Shown: positions 37,301-48,610 of the stretch, piece after piece
How positions within the stretch are numbered: position 1 is the first letter of the stretch
Layout of the letters: each line of letters begins with the position of its first letter
Assembly (NCBI RefSeq): GCF_000224145.3
Contig: NC_020166.2
Span: 9,576,752-9,640,751 of the forward strand
Direction: 5' to 3'
Length of the DNA stretch: 64,000 bases
Source of the DNA: Ciona intestinalis
Taxonomy: Eukaryota; Chordata; Ascidiacea; Phlebobranchia; Cionidae
Notes under the pieces: model-generated
Databases searched by the model: none
Seen by the model: the letters and a program-made list of their open reading frames with translations, nothing else
Told to the model about the DNA's origin: nothing
Made by a program: the position numbers and the translations under genes

Positions 37301-40300
37301 GTTTACTACCAAATGGGACGAGTAAATAGAATGAAAAGGTGTCCCATCTTCCCCCACACTACTATATAATATTTCGCTATTTAATACTTTGACCCTGATA
37401 AGAACAACCTAAATGATGTGGTTTCAACAAACATCACCTCAGTTTCCTTGATTAAGTGTTGCCGGATGGCGGACGAAACGTCGGAAATACATTATGTTTT
37501 TACATCAAATGAGCCGCTAAAAGATTAACTACATTATGCCTGGTAGCGGAAGTAACAGAATACACCGCGTTGCTTACAAGCTACCCAGTAGAAAACTTCA
37601 TATTTGAATTAAACATATTTCGACATTAGTGACTAATTAGAGCAATTACAGTCAAGTGTGATCCGGGATGTAGCCCAGAATTGGCGCATTACCGAAATCA
37701 CTTTGTGCATATATTTTCATTCGTAACGATTGTCATTTGTCGATAATTCTGGACTCAAGGTAAAATAAAAGAACTGCGTTACCTGGCATGTGTATCATCC
37801 TGCAGTTGCAGTGTAGATAAACGTACAATGTTTCGCATGATATTCTACAAGCAGAGATGCTGTAGTTTGGAAAATGATAATGTTCCGATTTATCGAATCC
37901 GTTCCTACATTTTCCCCACGGGTTCGGTAGAAATGTGATCTGTAAATTGAAAATCGAAGTTACAGTTGCCCACTTGTGTGTTTATATCTGTCTTTGTAAA
38001 TATTTCTTTGTTTACTACCGCGGGAGGAAAAGAGCTTGGAAACATGGACCCTGCTGTACTCATGTCATGACGTAGGTATAATACACGTTTTACAAATTCT
38101 AATTTTAAGAACACTTCCATAACCAGCTACTACTTAAAGCAGACCACAACCTATATCCAATGATTACGGCGCCGAAACAGCGGCAGTGAGCTTCGAACTC
38201 AGAAGCTCCGAGTTATATTTAGACAAACTCAACATCTCACCCTCTGTTCCTGCGTCGAAACCAGGGTCTGAAATCCGGGAGAAATGCCGAATCCGAGCTC
38301 ATGGATGAATGGGGGTTCAGATTGAACATGAATTTGAACTTTGAACCCAGCTTCGATTGTAATTTCATCTGAAAACAACAACATTTACTTTTGAAATAGT
38401 TAAGTTCCATGCCGTTAGGGGATTGGTGTAATCAAGAAAGGATTTTAGCGAGAACCCATCAAAATGTTGTTCCGGAAGTATTTAAACACATTGAGTTTAC
38501 CGCAACGGCGTTCTGGTAGTTCCTAAATATTAAAGCCAGATTGCAATTAATTTAATTGCTTTGTTATTGTTATCCGAATTAACTCTATAGTTCTGAAAGA
38601 TTCGGTCTTCCATAGGGTTACAACAGTCAATGAATAAATACAACTTATTTGGGAGCAACGACATGCGTATATGTCGCAATGATAGCCACGTGGGACCTCG
38701 TACCCGAATCGCTCCAGAACAGCGCGCTATAACCACCGTGCCACGGCACCACATAAATGGATTATGAGTCGGGCTTACAAATTCGCTGTTATGGAAGCGC
38801 GTCAAGGAAATGAGCCAACTATGGCTAAAAAATCTCCGTCTCATGGCGTGACACGCTGCGGAGTCTCACTCACGGAAAATATAAACATGCATTAGTTGTT
38901 TATCACCTGTTTCCTTCCACACGGGCATGTACTCGTTCTGTTGAGTATCAAGCAGAAGTTCCAGTCCGTTGTCGACTCCGCCTTTCAAAGTTTTAAGCGG
39001 TGGTTGTTTCACTCCAGAGTTGAATGTGTAACATTTCCCATACCTCGTGTACACCTATTTTATATGTAGGTTAAATGATATCATTAATCCAGTGATATCG
39101 GTATGTGCGTTACATCATTACAAATTGAACTTCATCAGTATAAAAACACAGTTTTTATATTTTACAGGGTTTTTATATTTTACAGATGTTTTTGCCTTTG
39201 CTTGTATATAGTGTAACCCTTTCAAAACATTTTATAAAAAAAAACGTTTAAAGTCGTCGTTATAACATACATACAGATAAAAATACTGTAGTTTTGGTAT
39301 GCATTTTTTTAAACTAAATTGGGATTTCAATTTTGAATAATAATTAGCATTCTAGAATGCCAATATTATGACGAAACTGAGACCATTGTTCCGTCAAACG
39401 GCTCACATAACCAAGTAAATTTGATTGGTGAACTTTCACAGCAGTATTATCTACACAGGAAACGCAATTAATTTTAATTGGAAAACCGGCTTAGAAAAGA
39501 AAGCATCTTTTGTACTTGAACTCAAAAAGTAATTAAGTCAGTCGATACAATACTTGTGCGCTACGGCCACCGGTTTTATTAAAAGCTTATTAAAAAGAAT
39601 AAGGTTTAAAGACATAGTTTCAGAGTAACTAGAAAAGGTCATACAATGCCTATTGATTGAATCGTTTTCCGTTGCGGTTTGTTGTTTAACTTAAACGGGG
39701 CGAAATGAAACGAAATGTTTATGTAAGGCGTTTATACTATTAGTATATATATGCTTTGGTTTATGTATGAATATTTATGTATAGTTTTTTTTTTGTTTAT
39801 AAGGAAGAAAATTCATTACCTCTCTAGATTCGAACACATCATCACACAATTTCATGAAGAAAGTTTATTTCAAAATGCTCAAAACAATTTAAAGAAATAA
39901 AAGCAATGTGTCCAAACTCTTACCTCCGACCAGTCGTTCATGTTTGTGCAATTAATTCCTCTATATTTGCACATTTTAACCATGCCTTCAACTTTGTAAC
40001 CAGTACGGTTGTAAAACTCAAACATACTGAAGTCCTGTTTAGTTGGCTGGTAGTCGTTATTTTGCTCCAAGATGGGTCGTATCTTATCCAATACATATGG
40101 CCACGTTTTGTTGTCCCGATAACCACTGAAAAATATAAAAGTCCATTAGAATACGATAACGAAGATTATATGTAAAAGTGTGGGTCTTGTTTTACACAAT
40201 TACCAAATTATTTTAGAGTTGTGAAGATACGGTTCTATAATCTTTGAAGGTTTTTTTGCCACCAAATAGGACGAGAAAAAAATTAAAACATGTCCCATCC

Positions 40301-43134
40301 TACCCCAACCCGCTATATATGAAACCCACTGCGAGTTGGTTTGGTCTAAAAATAGTAAGCACATACACGCAGAGGTATAAATGGATTGTAACTACACCCG
40401 CCATTTTGCTGCAAAGCAATATTAAAAAATGATTGAACGAGTAATCAAAATAGATTGAACAGGCGACTGTCTCTAATTTTAATATAAAACTAATTAGCAA
40501 AGCTAAAGTTTAATTTTAGACAAGTTCAAATTTAGAAGCGTTTAAGAGAAAATTAATTGGCGCAATCCCAAAAAAATGACTAAACCGCTGCTGAATATTT
40601 AAAGGCGATCCGATATAGCGGGAAAACTTGACGTTTTAAGCTCAGACAATACACGGAAAGTGATTGGGCAAATAGGGTGATCCAAGTCACGTTTATTATA
40701 CCAGATTAAACTTTATACGTCTCTGTGCAATATATGATTCGTGATAGTTAAGGATCTGTATTGATTAGCCATGTCGCTATTAAAGTCTAACAGGATCGTT
40801 TTAATACTGTGTGTCTGGTTTATAAAAATACACCCATGTTATAAACCGACATGGTGTATAGGGAACCCAATTTTCAGAACTAGACAGTATAACATAAGAT
40901 GTATGGGCCAACACATAAGCAGGTAGTTACACATACGTATATCAAACACATTACAAAACCTAACAAATAAATATAGTAAGGTGGGGGAAGATGGGACACC
41001 TTTTAATTCTATTTTTCTTGTCCTGTTTGGTAGTAAACAAAGAAAATTCAAATAATTTTAAACCGTATCATCACGACTCCCGCAGACCGATGTTAATTGT
41101 TTTAAACACGATCTGGATATTTGGATATTATATGCCAAAGGTGTCCCGTCTTCCCCCTACCCTAATATATTGAAAACAACACAAATTTAAGACTTACCTC
41201 GGCTTTAAATTGTACTGATTGTCAAATATATCAAACATATATTGCCCAGCGTAATAATAATCATCGGTTGTTATAGCAGAGAGTCGAAAGGAATTCATGT
41301 TACATATTGTGAGAGCTGGGAAGTTAATTTCGCTTGCTTCTTCTTCGTCTAACTTAGTAACATGAGGGTGGGAACGATAATAGATGAATCGGTCGTATGC
41401 CTAGAAATGTAATGTAAATTAATATACAAATAAATGAATAAATATGTACCTTTATGTGGCGTGGTAACGACATTTGTTATAACAACGAGTGTCCTGTTTA
41501 TCACAACACGTGCCCGGTGATTTTAAGTTACCATAAATGTAACTTTGTGGGTGATGATGTTTTTTCATACCCACTGGATGCTGGCCAATGTATAAAGTAG
41601 CTCATGATACACCACATGTTTAATTTCAATTACTCTATTCTCATCATAGTTATTATAAAAATAACCCGGTGGTGTATATAATATCGACGCAATACCAATA
41701 ACGCTGTATTATTACATTCATGGCATCGTATAAAGTAAACTTTGACCGTCTGGTGTAACTTAGTATCGATTTTCATCAGTCTGGCCTGCCTGATGCGGCC
41801 TTGCTATTAGACAGTGATCAATTACTATGCCTAGTCATGGTAAGGGGTCCAAAATTATTGTGTTGTTTTTATGTTTACCTAATGACTTAATTTTAGCAGA
41901 TAGAAATAGGGTTACTGTCTATAAAAATAATCTCATCGTTTTTTAAGTGTTCTGTAAGTGTAGAAATATTTTAACAAAAGTTAGAATGAAGAGACAATTT
42001 AATAAGTGTCTTAAATATTCACTCATGGGTTGTCTAAATTGTGAGTCATACAAAATAAATGATCACCCACAAAGTCATATAGTACTGTGGGGTAAGATGG
42101 GACACCTTTAATACATAATATCCAAATACCCCGATCGTGTTTTAAACAATTTACAACGGTCTCTATGGGAATCGTGAGAATACGGTTTTACAATTCTTTG
42201 ATTGCTCTTTGTTCACTATACCAAATAGAACGAGAAAATATAATAAATAGGTGTCCTATCTTCCCCCACCCTACTATATACCTGGCAAATCTTGTTCTAC
42301 AATAAAGATATGCCGTTTGATATGGGTGACGACTTTGACGGGGAGGGAGGCAAGCAGACCTAGGCCAGAGTCGGCCAATTACCATGTTTTGCCTTTACTT
42401 TCCGCATGTTTGTTATTTACATGCTACTTATACTATGTTACTGTAACGTTTTCAAAACAAAGTTATGTGATATCAAAATATTACCTGAACAAGGAATAAA
42501 GAAAGCGACGAGAAGAAGGCAACTGCCCACAGTGCCCGGCGCAATGTAAATTTTCCATCAGTAAAAATATGGCTGATACCATGGAATGTTGAATTGGATG
42601 CAAAAAATACAAAATCCGATGGTTTTAGTGGTCTTTCTTCATTTTCCTGTAAAATATAAGTTTTAGTTCACGACTGATTATTTGGTGTATTTTATTGTGT
42701 TTGTTTTGTGGGATAGGTTCTAAAATCTAAAAAGCGTGGCACGCCGGCAAAGGACCGGAGGTTTTTACGATTATCCAACTTTTGGCATTTATGAAATAAA
42801 CCACGAGTGCAATTTTATATCCACATTATTATAATGTTCTACAAATAGAACGATTATATACCTGCTAAAATAACACGCATACCTCTTTTCTGTTGTTCGG
42901 CATATCATCTACAACGTGTTCGTTTCTTAGGTCGTTTGTGTTTTGCTTTTTATCGACTGGCGAAAGCTCTACCGATTCCGGGTGTGTGGACATCGTTAAA
43001 CTGTATCTATTGCTGTGCCTTGCTTCTGGCATTCCGGTTTCGGAATAGCGATTTCCGGAGGCGTAACTTAACATGCTATGGGGTGCTGATCGTGACGTCA
43101 CAAACCTTTCGTTGTCGTTGGGTTGTATCATCAT
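34354..43134 (-). CDS. ASIC1: Acid-sensing ion channel (ASIC), isoform with proximal N-terminal module
   Basis: Thirteen exons, all phases agreeing: 43134-42883, 42646-42485, 41400-41198, 40125-39924 (module a), then 39054-38907, 38368-38241, 37939-37783, 37110-36993, 36786-36694, 36043-35952, 35743-35655, 35399-35318, 35000-34354 (shared). About 790 residues, longer than the usual ~530 because of long N- and C-tails. Seen in order: the HG gating motif ([10 protein letters not shown]), TM1 ([17 protein letters not shown]), finger cysteines (CKYRGINC), '[14 protein letters not shown]', the palm and thumb with all ten thumb cysteines (WGKC, SACRISC, HCNC, RYC, TC, CVC, TPC), and TM2 with the GAS filter ([17 protein letters not shown]). 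Thumb and finger acidic residues (ETDE, CADKALD) are kept. Members are trimeric sodium channels of neurons. The single equivalent of mammalian post-TM1 His73 is present (PHVTK), while the preceding His is Pro. The ASIC subtype cannot be assigned. The C-tail is P/S/R rich and not conserved. Confidence 0.94.
35130..35205 (+). mobile_element. tRNA-like SINE head in ASIC intron
   Basis: 'GATGCAGTGCTTAGCGCGCTGG' resembles an A box (split here as one 22-base stretch only in part: TTAGCGCGCTGG) and 'GCGGTTCGAGGCTC' a B box, followed by GCTGCTACCAT, the same junction word that starts the SINE-like body elsewhere. No foldable tRNA was found. Confidence 0.5.
35438..35640. mobile_element. MITE copy in ASIC intron
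   Basis: TATTAGTATGGGCGGAGAG at one end, CTATCTTACCCCATGGTACTAT at the other (cited in part), with 'TTTGGTAGTAAGCAAAGAAC' and 'TTAAAACACAATCCG' inside: the family in the opposite direction to the 23-kb copy. Ends diverged. Confidence 0.7.
37169..37377. mobile_element. MITE copy in ASIC intron
   Basis: ATATAGTAAGGTGGGGGAAG at the left, CTTCCCCCACACTACTATAT at the right, with 'CCTGATCATGTTTAAAACAA' and 'GTTTACTACCAAATGGGACG' inside. Near-perfect inverted ends. Confidence 0.85.
38640..38765 (-). mobile_element. Reverse tRNA-like SINE copy in ASIC intron
   Basis: On the minus strand 'GGTGCCGTGGCACGGTGGTT' and 'ATAGCGCGCTGTTCTGGAGC' are followed by 'GATTCGGGTACGAGGTCCCA', which looks like A- and B-box words of a tRNA-derived head. 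It ends in TGTCGTTGCTCCCAAATAAG. Confidence 0.5.
40180..40320. mobile_element. Truncated MITE copy in ASIC intron
   Basis: Right half only: 'TTGTTTTACACAATTACCAA', 'GCCACCAAATAGGACGAG' and 'CATGTCCCATCCTACCCCAA', ending in GCTATATA. Confidence 0.6.
40971..41169. mobile_element. MITE copy in ASIC intron
   Basis: TATAGTAAGGTGGGGGAAGA at the left and CCGTCTTCCCCCTACCCTAA at the right; interior 'TTGGTAGTAAACAAAGAAAA' and 'GTTTTAAACACGATCTGG'. Opposite direction to the 37.2-kb copy. Confidence 0.85.
42077..42289. mobile_element. MITE copy in ASIC intron
   Basis: CATATAGTACTGTGGGGTAA at the left, ATCTTCCCCCACCCTACTAT at the right; interior 'CGATCGTGTTTTAAACAATT'. Confidence 0.85.
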
Positions 43135-43737
43135 AAAATGCACTGTTACGTGTCACAGAGCAGGTAAACCCCCTAAACCAATGCGAACTTTGTATATTTT
43201 ACAACTCCTTTTTTATCTATTTTCGCCTGCAAACATTAAAACTGCAATATTATCTAACATTATTGCATTTCCACATACTTTTGCCTTATTACAGACCAAA
43301 AACTAAACTTGCCAAACTGAATAATACCTTAGGACTTTAAAAAACTCTTGAAACTACCGTTGTTATGTTATCTTATACTGTAGAGCTAAAACTCTGCTTT
43401 GCATGTGAAAGTTGCTATATGAAAAGAGAGCGTAAGGCAGAGGTGCTGTCTCAGTATTGATTACTCTCTTCTAGCGTACGAAAAACTAATGAAGGACGGA
43501 AAATATTCTTTTTATCCTCGCCGGTTCGATGAACAAATTACACACAACGGTTATTCCTGGATAGATGGAATGAGTTGTGAAATAAAAAGACCTAAAATGA
43601 ACAATAACGACTTTATTTAAAACTTTGTTACCAATTTTTTTGGTTTAGTTTTTAACAATTTATTGAATGTTACTACTGCTAACATCGCTTTATTACTCGA
43701 AGAACTTTTTTAACTTGTACAACAGCGTATTTATGTT

Positions 43738-43824
43738 TAGTACTATGGGGTAAGATAGAAACCGTTAGGCACGTAATATCCCAAGAGAATAAAAATATAG
43801 ACCATCTTACCCCAACCTACTACA
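43738..43824. mobile_element. Shortened MITE variant
   Basis: TAGTACTATGGGGTAAGATA at the left, ACCATCTTACCCCAACCTAC at the right, only about 85 bp apart. The GGGGTAAGAT end type is shared with pieces near 16.7, 52.5, 55.3 and 55.8 kb. Confidence 0.65.
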
Positions 43825-45230
43825 AAAAAGATCACTTAATTAATTTTAGCATTTTTTTATTTTAGAACACGTTTTAGTTATCCGCACACTTCCACTCTCA
43901 TAAATAAACTTTAAACTAACTTTATTATATTCCTAAAATAACTTCCCACTTTCTGTACTTTGATTATTTGCTCATTTTAAAACTCTGTTTTAGTATTGCA
44001 ACAAACATTCTGAATTATATTTAAAATTAGACGAATAATGGTAGTTTAGACTAATTGTTTTGCTTGGTTTTTATCTGTTACGTCTTCGTAGCCTTTGGCC
44101 CTAACATACATATGCTCGAAAACTATTCTAGAACCCAACACCAGAACGAAAAGCGACCGCCGCGTACGCGCGAGACCGCACAATGATACAACAATGGGTT
44201 GGACAACGGTATGACCATTTCTAGAACACCCAACGAATTCTGGACTTGCATGAGAAATCTTTCGCCTTTAGTTAATGAAGTAACCCCCAAAGGGGATTCG
44301 CGACGCGTAGCATAGAATATGAACAACGATCGATCATCAGTCAACTAGTATAATAGGGGTATAAATAGTCAGGGGAATTGTACGGCCATACCCCGGGTAT
44401 GGAACTAAAAAGTCATTGTTGTTAACAAGACGTCTTTATTTTTAGAAATAATTACTGATTATTCCTTAATTAAGGCATAGGTTTGAGTGACATATGGCTT
44501 ACACTGATATAGAGTCAAGGTGAGGTTTTAAAATTATTGTTTTTATAAAAAATACTACTTCATATATTTCATTTTATGTTGAGTTTTACTTTTTAATAAA
44601 TTTTGTTTTCCAGACATTTTGTATACATTATGCGTTTAATAAACGTCATTTGTTGTAAATCCCCTTATTTTCGTTGCATTTTTAATAGGTTCAAAAAGAT
44701 ACATAAAAAATATGTTATGTTTAATTATAGAATCTATAAATTTTTTTTATAAAACTTCCAACCATACAGTAAGTGAGCCTATTTTAAAGGACTAAAACCA
44801 TACTAAAAAATTGTAGAAATCTCTTTGTGTGTCTTTCATTATTTTAAGCATAAATTACAAGTCCATTAAATCCTACTTTTACATTTTAATTAAGAATCCG
44901 TAAATGCTTCACTGAATGCTCATTAATCAGGGCTGTTTATTGCGCCTTGGGGAAGACACTTATGTTCGCATCACGACTTTTAAATGTGAAAGCCGACAGC
45001 CTGTCGATTTGCTAAATGGCTCGTGCCCATTTGATGCACCGCGCAGCAGAGCTGTGATGATAGGTGTAAGATCTTTATGTTTATACCGATATACGGAACG
45101 TTTTTGTTTAGTTAAAAACACACTGTTGTTGTGGCAAAATAATATACCTTACTTTCTTGTTATTTAAAGTTATAATAGTTACAGTTTATGCTTACTTTAT
45201 GTCGAGTTATGACATTCTGGGTGCCATTTT

Positions 45231-45267
45231 ATCATAGTATACTGAAGTGACTTCAGTATACTATGAT
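45231..45267. repeat. Perfect 18-bp inverted repeat with one-base centre
   Basis: ATCATAGTATACTGAAGT, then G, then ACTTCAGTATACTATGAT. It sits inside a diverged copy of the ~71-bp repeat unit (about 45195-45360), between its TTCTTATA-type and CACCAGACACAC parts. Confidence 0.95.
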
Positions 45268-46840
45268 TATATACACCAGACACACATGTGGTATTGATAC
45301 ACCTCGTGCTTAATTTCGAGTTATAAAACGGGGGCTTGTTATAGACCAGACACACGGTACGTAACAGTGCAAAAGCAATAAATAATATTTTCCAGTAATA
45401 TGAAATCCGAGCGATGTTAAAACGCAAGTTACCCGGACCTATATACCGACATATCCACATTATTTCACGTCTAGTAAAGTTACATTTTTCTCATAGATAT
45501 CAACGAATACATTTCTACCAGCCCGCATAAAACACCACAAGTACATTCTTTCCATTAGCACGTCGCTATGTCTTTACATAACCGCAACGCATGATCTAAA
45601 ATCGATGATGAACTTCAAACTTACGAATTCTGCATTAATTTAGATGGACGGATGTCGCTTTGCGTCACTTCCGGAACAAGGCAGCATGGGTAATTTAAAC
45701 GGTTTTCGTAATTTATTGTTTTTTTAAATTTCAAACGATTCGTTAACATTTTATAAAACAAAATTTTTAAAATAGGCGCTAAATCAGACGGTATTTTCAG
45801 GATTTTTCCTAATTGGTTACCATTAAGGTAGGCGATTCATTATACATTAATTTGGGCACGTTTACCTAAATTGATAAACTTTAATAAATGCTCTAAACTG
45901 CTGACGTAAAATAATTCTTTCGAAACCGGTGATATTTTGAGAGAAGGTCGTTTCGGCAAAATTATCGAAGGAACCAAGAATCTGTACTTCGAACACGTCA
46001 TTGACTCGCGGGGATAATTCTTAGAAGGCAGCGAATGAATATTTAATGAACGCCAGATTTCGCGCACCGCGGAGCTTTGCGTAGATCCGCTGTGACGTCA
46101 CAACGTCATCCTTGTAGAGCCCGACATATGGTTAAACAAGAAAACGTAAACTCGCTTCGGATATTTTAAGCAACTTTTCTAATTAATGGATTCTATCGTG
46201 GACTGTGCGGTTTTCCATGTTCTTATGCGTTGTGTAATACGTTGGGTGAAAATTTCCAATGTAAAGTCTTATTAAGCCCCCTATTTTAAGTTACTACTTT
46301 AACTAATGCATTATCGTGAACCATGTGGAATTTTGATTCTGTTTTAAGTTGGGGCAAATTCTCTCAAATATTTCGTTTTCAAGAAAAAATTCTCGCCTGA
46401 AAATCGCCTGATTAGTTCTAAAGCCATCTTGAAACGACGACAAAGTTGAAGTGAAGCGGAAAAATAAGGATTGGAACCTCCAGTGGTTGTCTTGCTACTA
46501 ACTAACTGTGAGCAGATGAATGATGTTGATTAATTAAGTTACATATATGGTAATTCGTCAGCGGGTGTATGAATAGGCTTGTAATACAACGACTGTCGTT
46601 TTTCAGCCACGGGAGGATAAAGCAAGTTGAATGAACGAATAAATAAATTTAAGTTAGATTTTATTCATTCATTCGATATTACTTCGATTAAGTTCATGAT
46701 GAATGAAGTTTGCATGAACAGTAGGCCAGGATTTTGCATTTTGTTAAAACACTAATTGACTGTAGATTGAGATTCAAACATGCTATTTGTTACTGCGGCT
46801 ACCATGCATAATATAAATACTCTTGGAACCTCCTATATGG

Positions 46841-47038
46841 TATAGTAGGGTGGGGGAAGATGGGACACCTTTAGCACACAATATCCAAATATTCTGATCG
46901 TGTTTTAAACAATTTACAACGGTTTATTGGAGTCGTGAGGATGTGGTTTTATATTTCTTTGAATATTCTTTGTTTACTACCAAATGGGACGAGAAAATAG
47001 AATGAGAAGGTGTCCCATCTTCCGCCACTCTACTATAT
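46841..47038. mobile_element. MITE copy
   Basis: TATAGTAGGGTGGGGGAAGA at the left, CATCTTCCGCCACTCTACTA at the right; interior 'GATCGTGTTTTAAACAATTT' and 'TTTACTACCAAATGGGACG'. Confidence 0.85.
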
Positions 47039-48610
47039 AAAAAAAATCTGGTGTATTTCCGACGTTTGGTCTGCCAGATGATAGTTGAAAATACACTACG
47101 GAGCTAAAACATGAACTATAGAGATATCGCTAGGAGGCCGTGGCTAAAATGGTCATTAAGTATTTGCGTTTTTTGAACTTGATAAATTTCTCTAAGACAA
47201 AATTGACTTAATTCGTCCTGACAGTCTTTATTTATAAGTAATAAACCCACATTGTGACGACATAATGGCTGATCTGTTCTACCACGGTATATAGACACTT
47301 GCATATTTTATGACGTGTTAAAGGGCATTGTGACGATCAATAAAGAAATCTATATTAGGCGAAATCAAAAAATAGAAATATTTTTGAGAATTTTTAGAAA
47401 AAGGTGCTGGCACATATACATACTAAAATATAATCACCCACAAAGTTACGTGGTAACTTGTAAGTGGGCACGAGATTTATGAAACAGAACATCCTTATTG
47501 TTGTCGTTGCCCGCCACGCGAAGATAAATAAGTGAAGCCGTTTTTTGTATAAAAAACAATCCGCATTAGAGTAATCATAAGCATTTAGGGCAATGAACCA
47601 ACTCTGGCTGAAATCCAACTTCGATTACACATCACATGGTAGGACCATCCATTACAGAAACATTGAAACCAACAACACTATATATCCTTCACGCAACCTT
47701 AAAAACCGCACGCATTGCTCTTTACCGCCAACCCACGGTTTTAATTTTACAAAAATATGCACAGACATCGTTTTAAGAAAAAAATGGCGTTTTTTTTCTG
47801 TTAAATTAAATGTTTAGATTAAACCTCATTACGCGCAACGCCCTGGTAGGCAAATTACGATCCCCAATAAATAAAGTTAATTTTATAAATTACCGGTTTT
47901 AACCCGAACGAACCGCTTACACAAAAGCGACTAAACTTTAATGCGATTTCCTTGTCTGCCAGTCTGTTCAGGCCTTCATGCGCTAAAATTAGACAACGCC
48001 GGGCAAGAGGCCTTGTAGCGTTGCATAGACGCGACGTGCTTTATTTAATACATTCTTATAAAACAGATCATCGATTTATAATGCTCGTGTTATGTTGTGG
48101 GTACAATGGGCAGCAAGTGACTATAGGCCAAGAATTAAATGATTTAAGTAAAAGTATAAAATTTGGCAAAACTTTAAAAAACAAAAATAGTTACTGGATT
48201 ATGGTTATTTTTCCGAACATTTTTAGTCGTGAACTCTGGCATATAGTTGCCTTTTTCTATGCAAAGCGTAAATAAAAAGTGAAACGGTTTTAGTTTGTTT
48301 TTAATGGCGAGCTTTATAAAAATAAAAAAGTTTTAATATAATGTAATGAAGAAGGTGTTTGAAAGTCAAATCTATATATAACAGACTTGCATGAAATAAC
48401 AAGTCGAAGCCACCCAAAAAAGGCCAGTAGGCTATTAAGCTTCATCCGTAATGAACAATATTAACTTCTTCTGCATAGTAAGCAGCGGTTTGTGACACTG
48501 TGTCTGTTATGTTTGATTTTTAACAACATTTTTGAACTTTTTTGCTTTTTTTGACTTTTTGATTTTTTAATTAAAATGTCTAAAATATTATAAAATACTT
48601 CGCAACTTAC

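Larger units (their letters stand above)
43135..48610. other. Stretch between ASIC module a and module b
   Basis: If module b splices to shared exon 5, this is intron for isoform b and promoter ground for isoform a. No ASIC-like 3' exons were found here. Contents: a shortened MITE at about 43738-43824, the repeat and palindrome at 45195-45360, a repeat-free block at about 45.5-46.2 kb with CACTTCCGGAA (about 45668) and TGACGTCA (about 46093), a SINE-like piece at about 46550-46640, a MITE at 46841-47038 and a SINE-like piece at about 47410-47540. The minus frame 45840-46067 is unassigned. Confidence 0.5.

Noticed and set aside
45840..46067. 75-codon minus frame with no repeat overlap
   Set aside because: Starts with GTG in the open frame, no recognised family and no flanking exon; noted as unassigned within the region entry.
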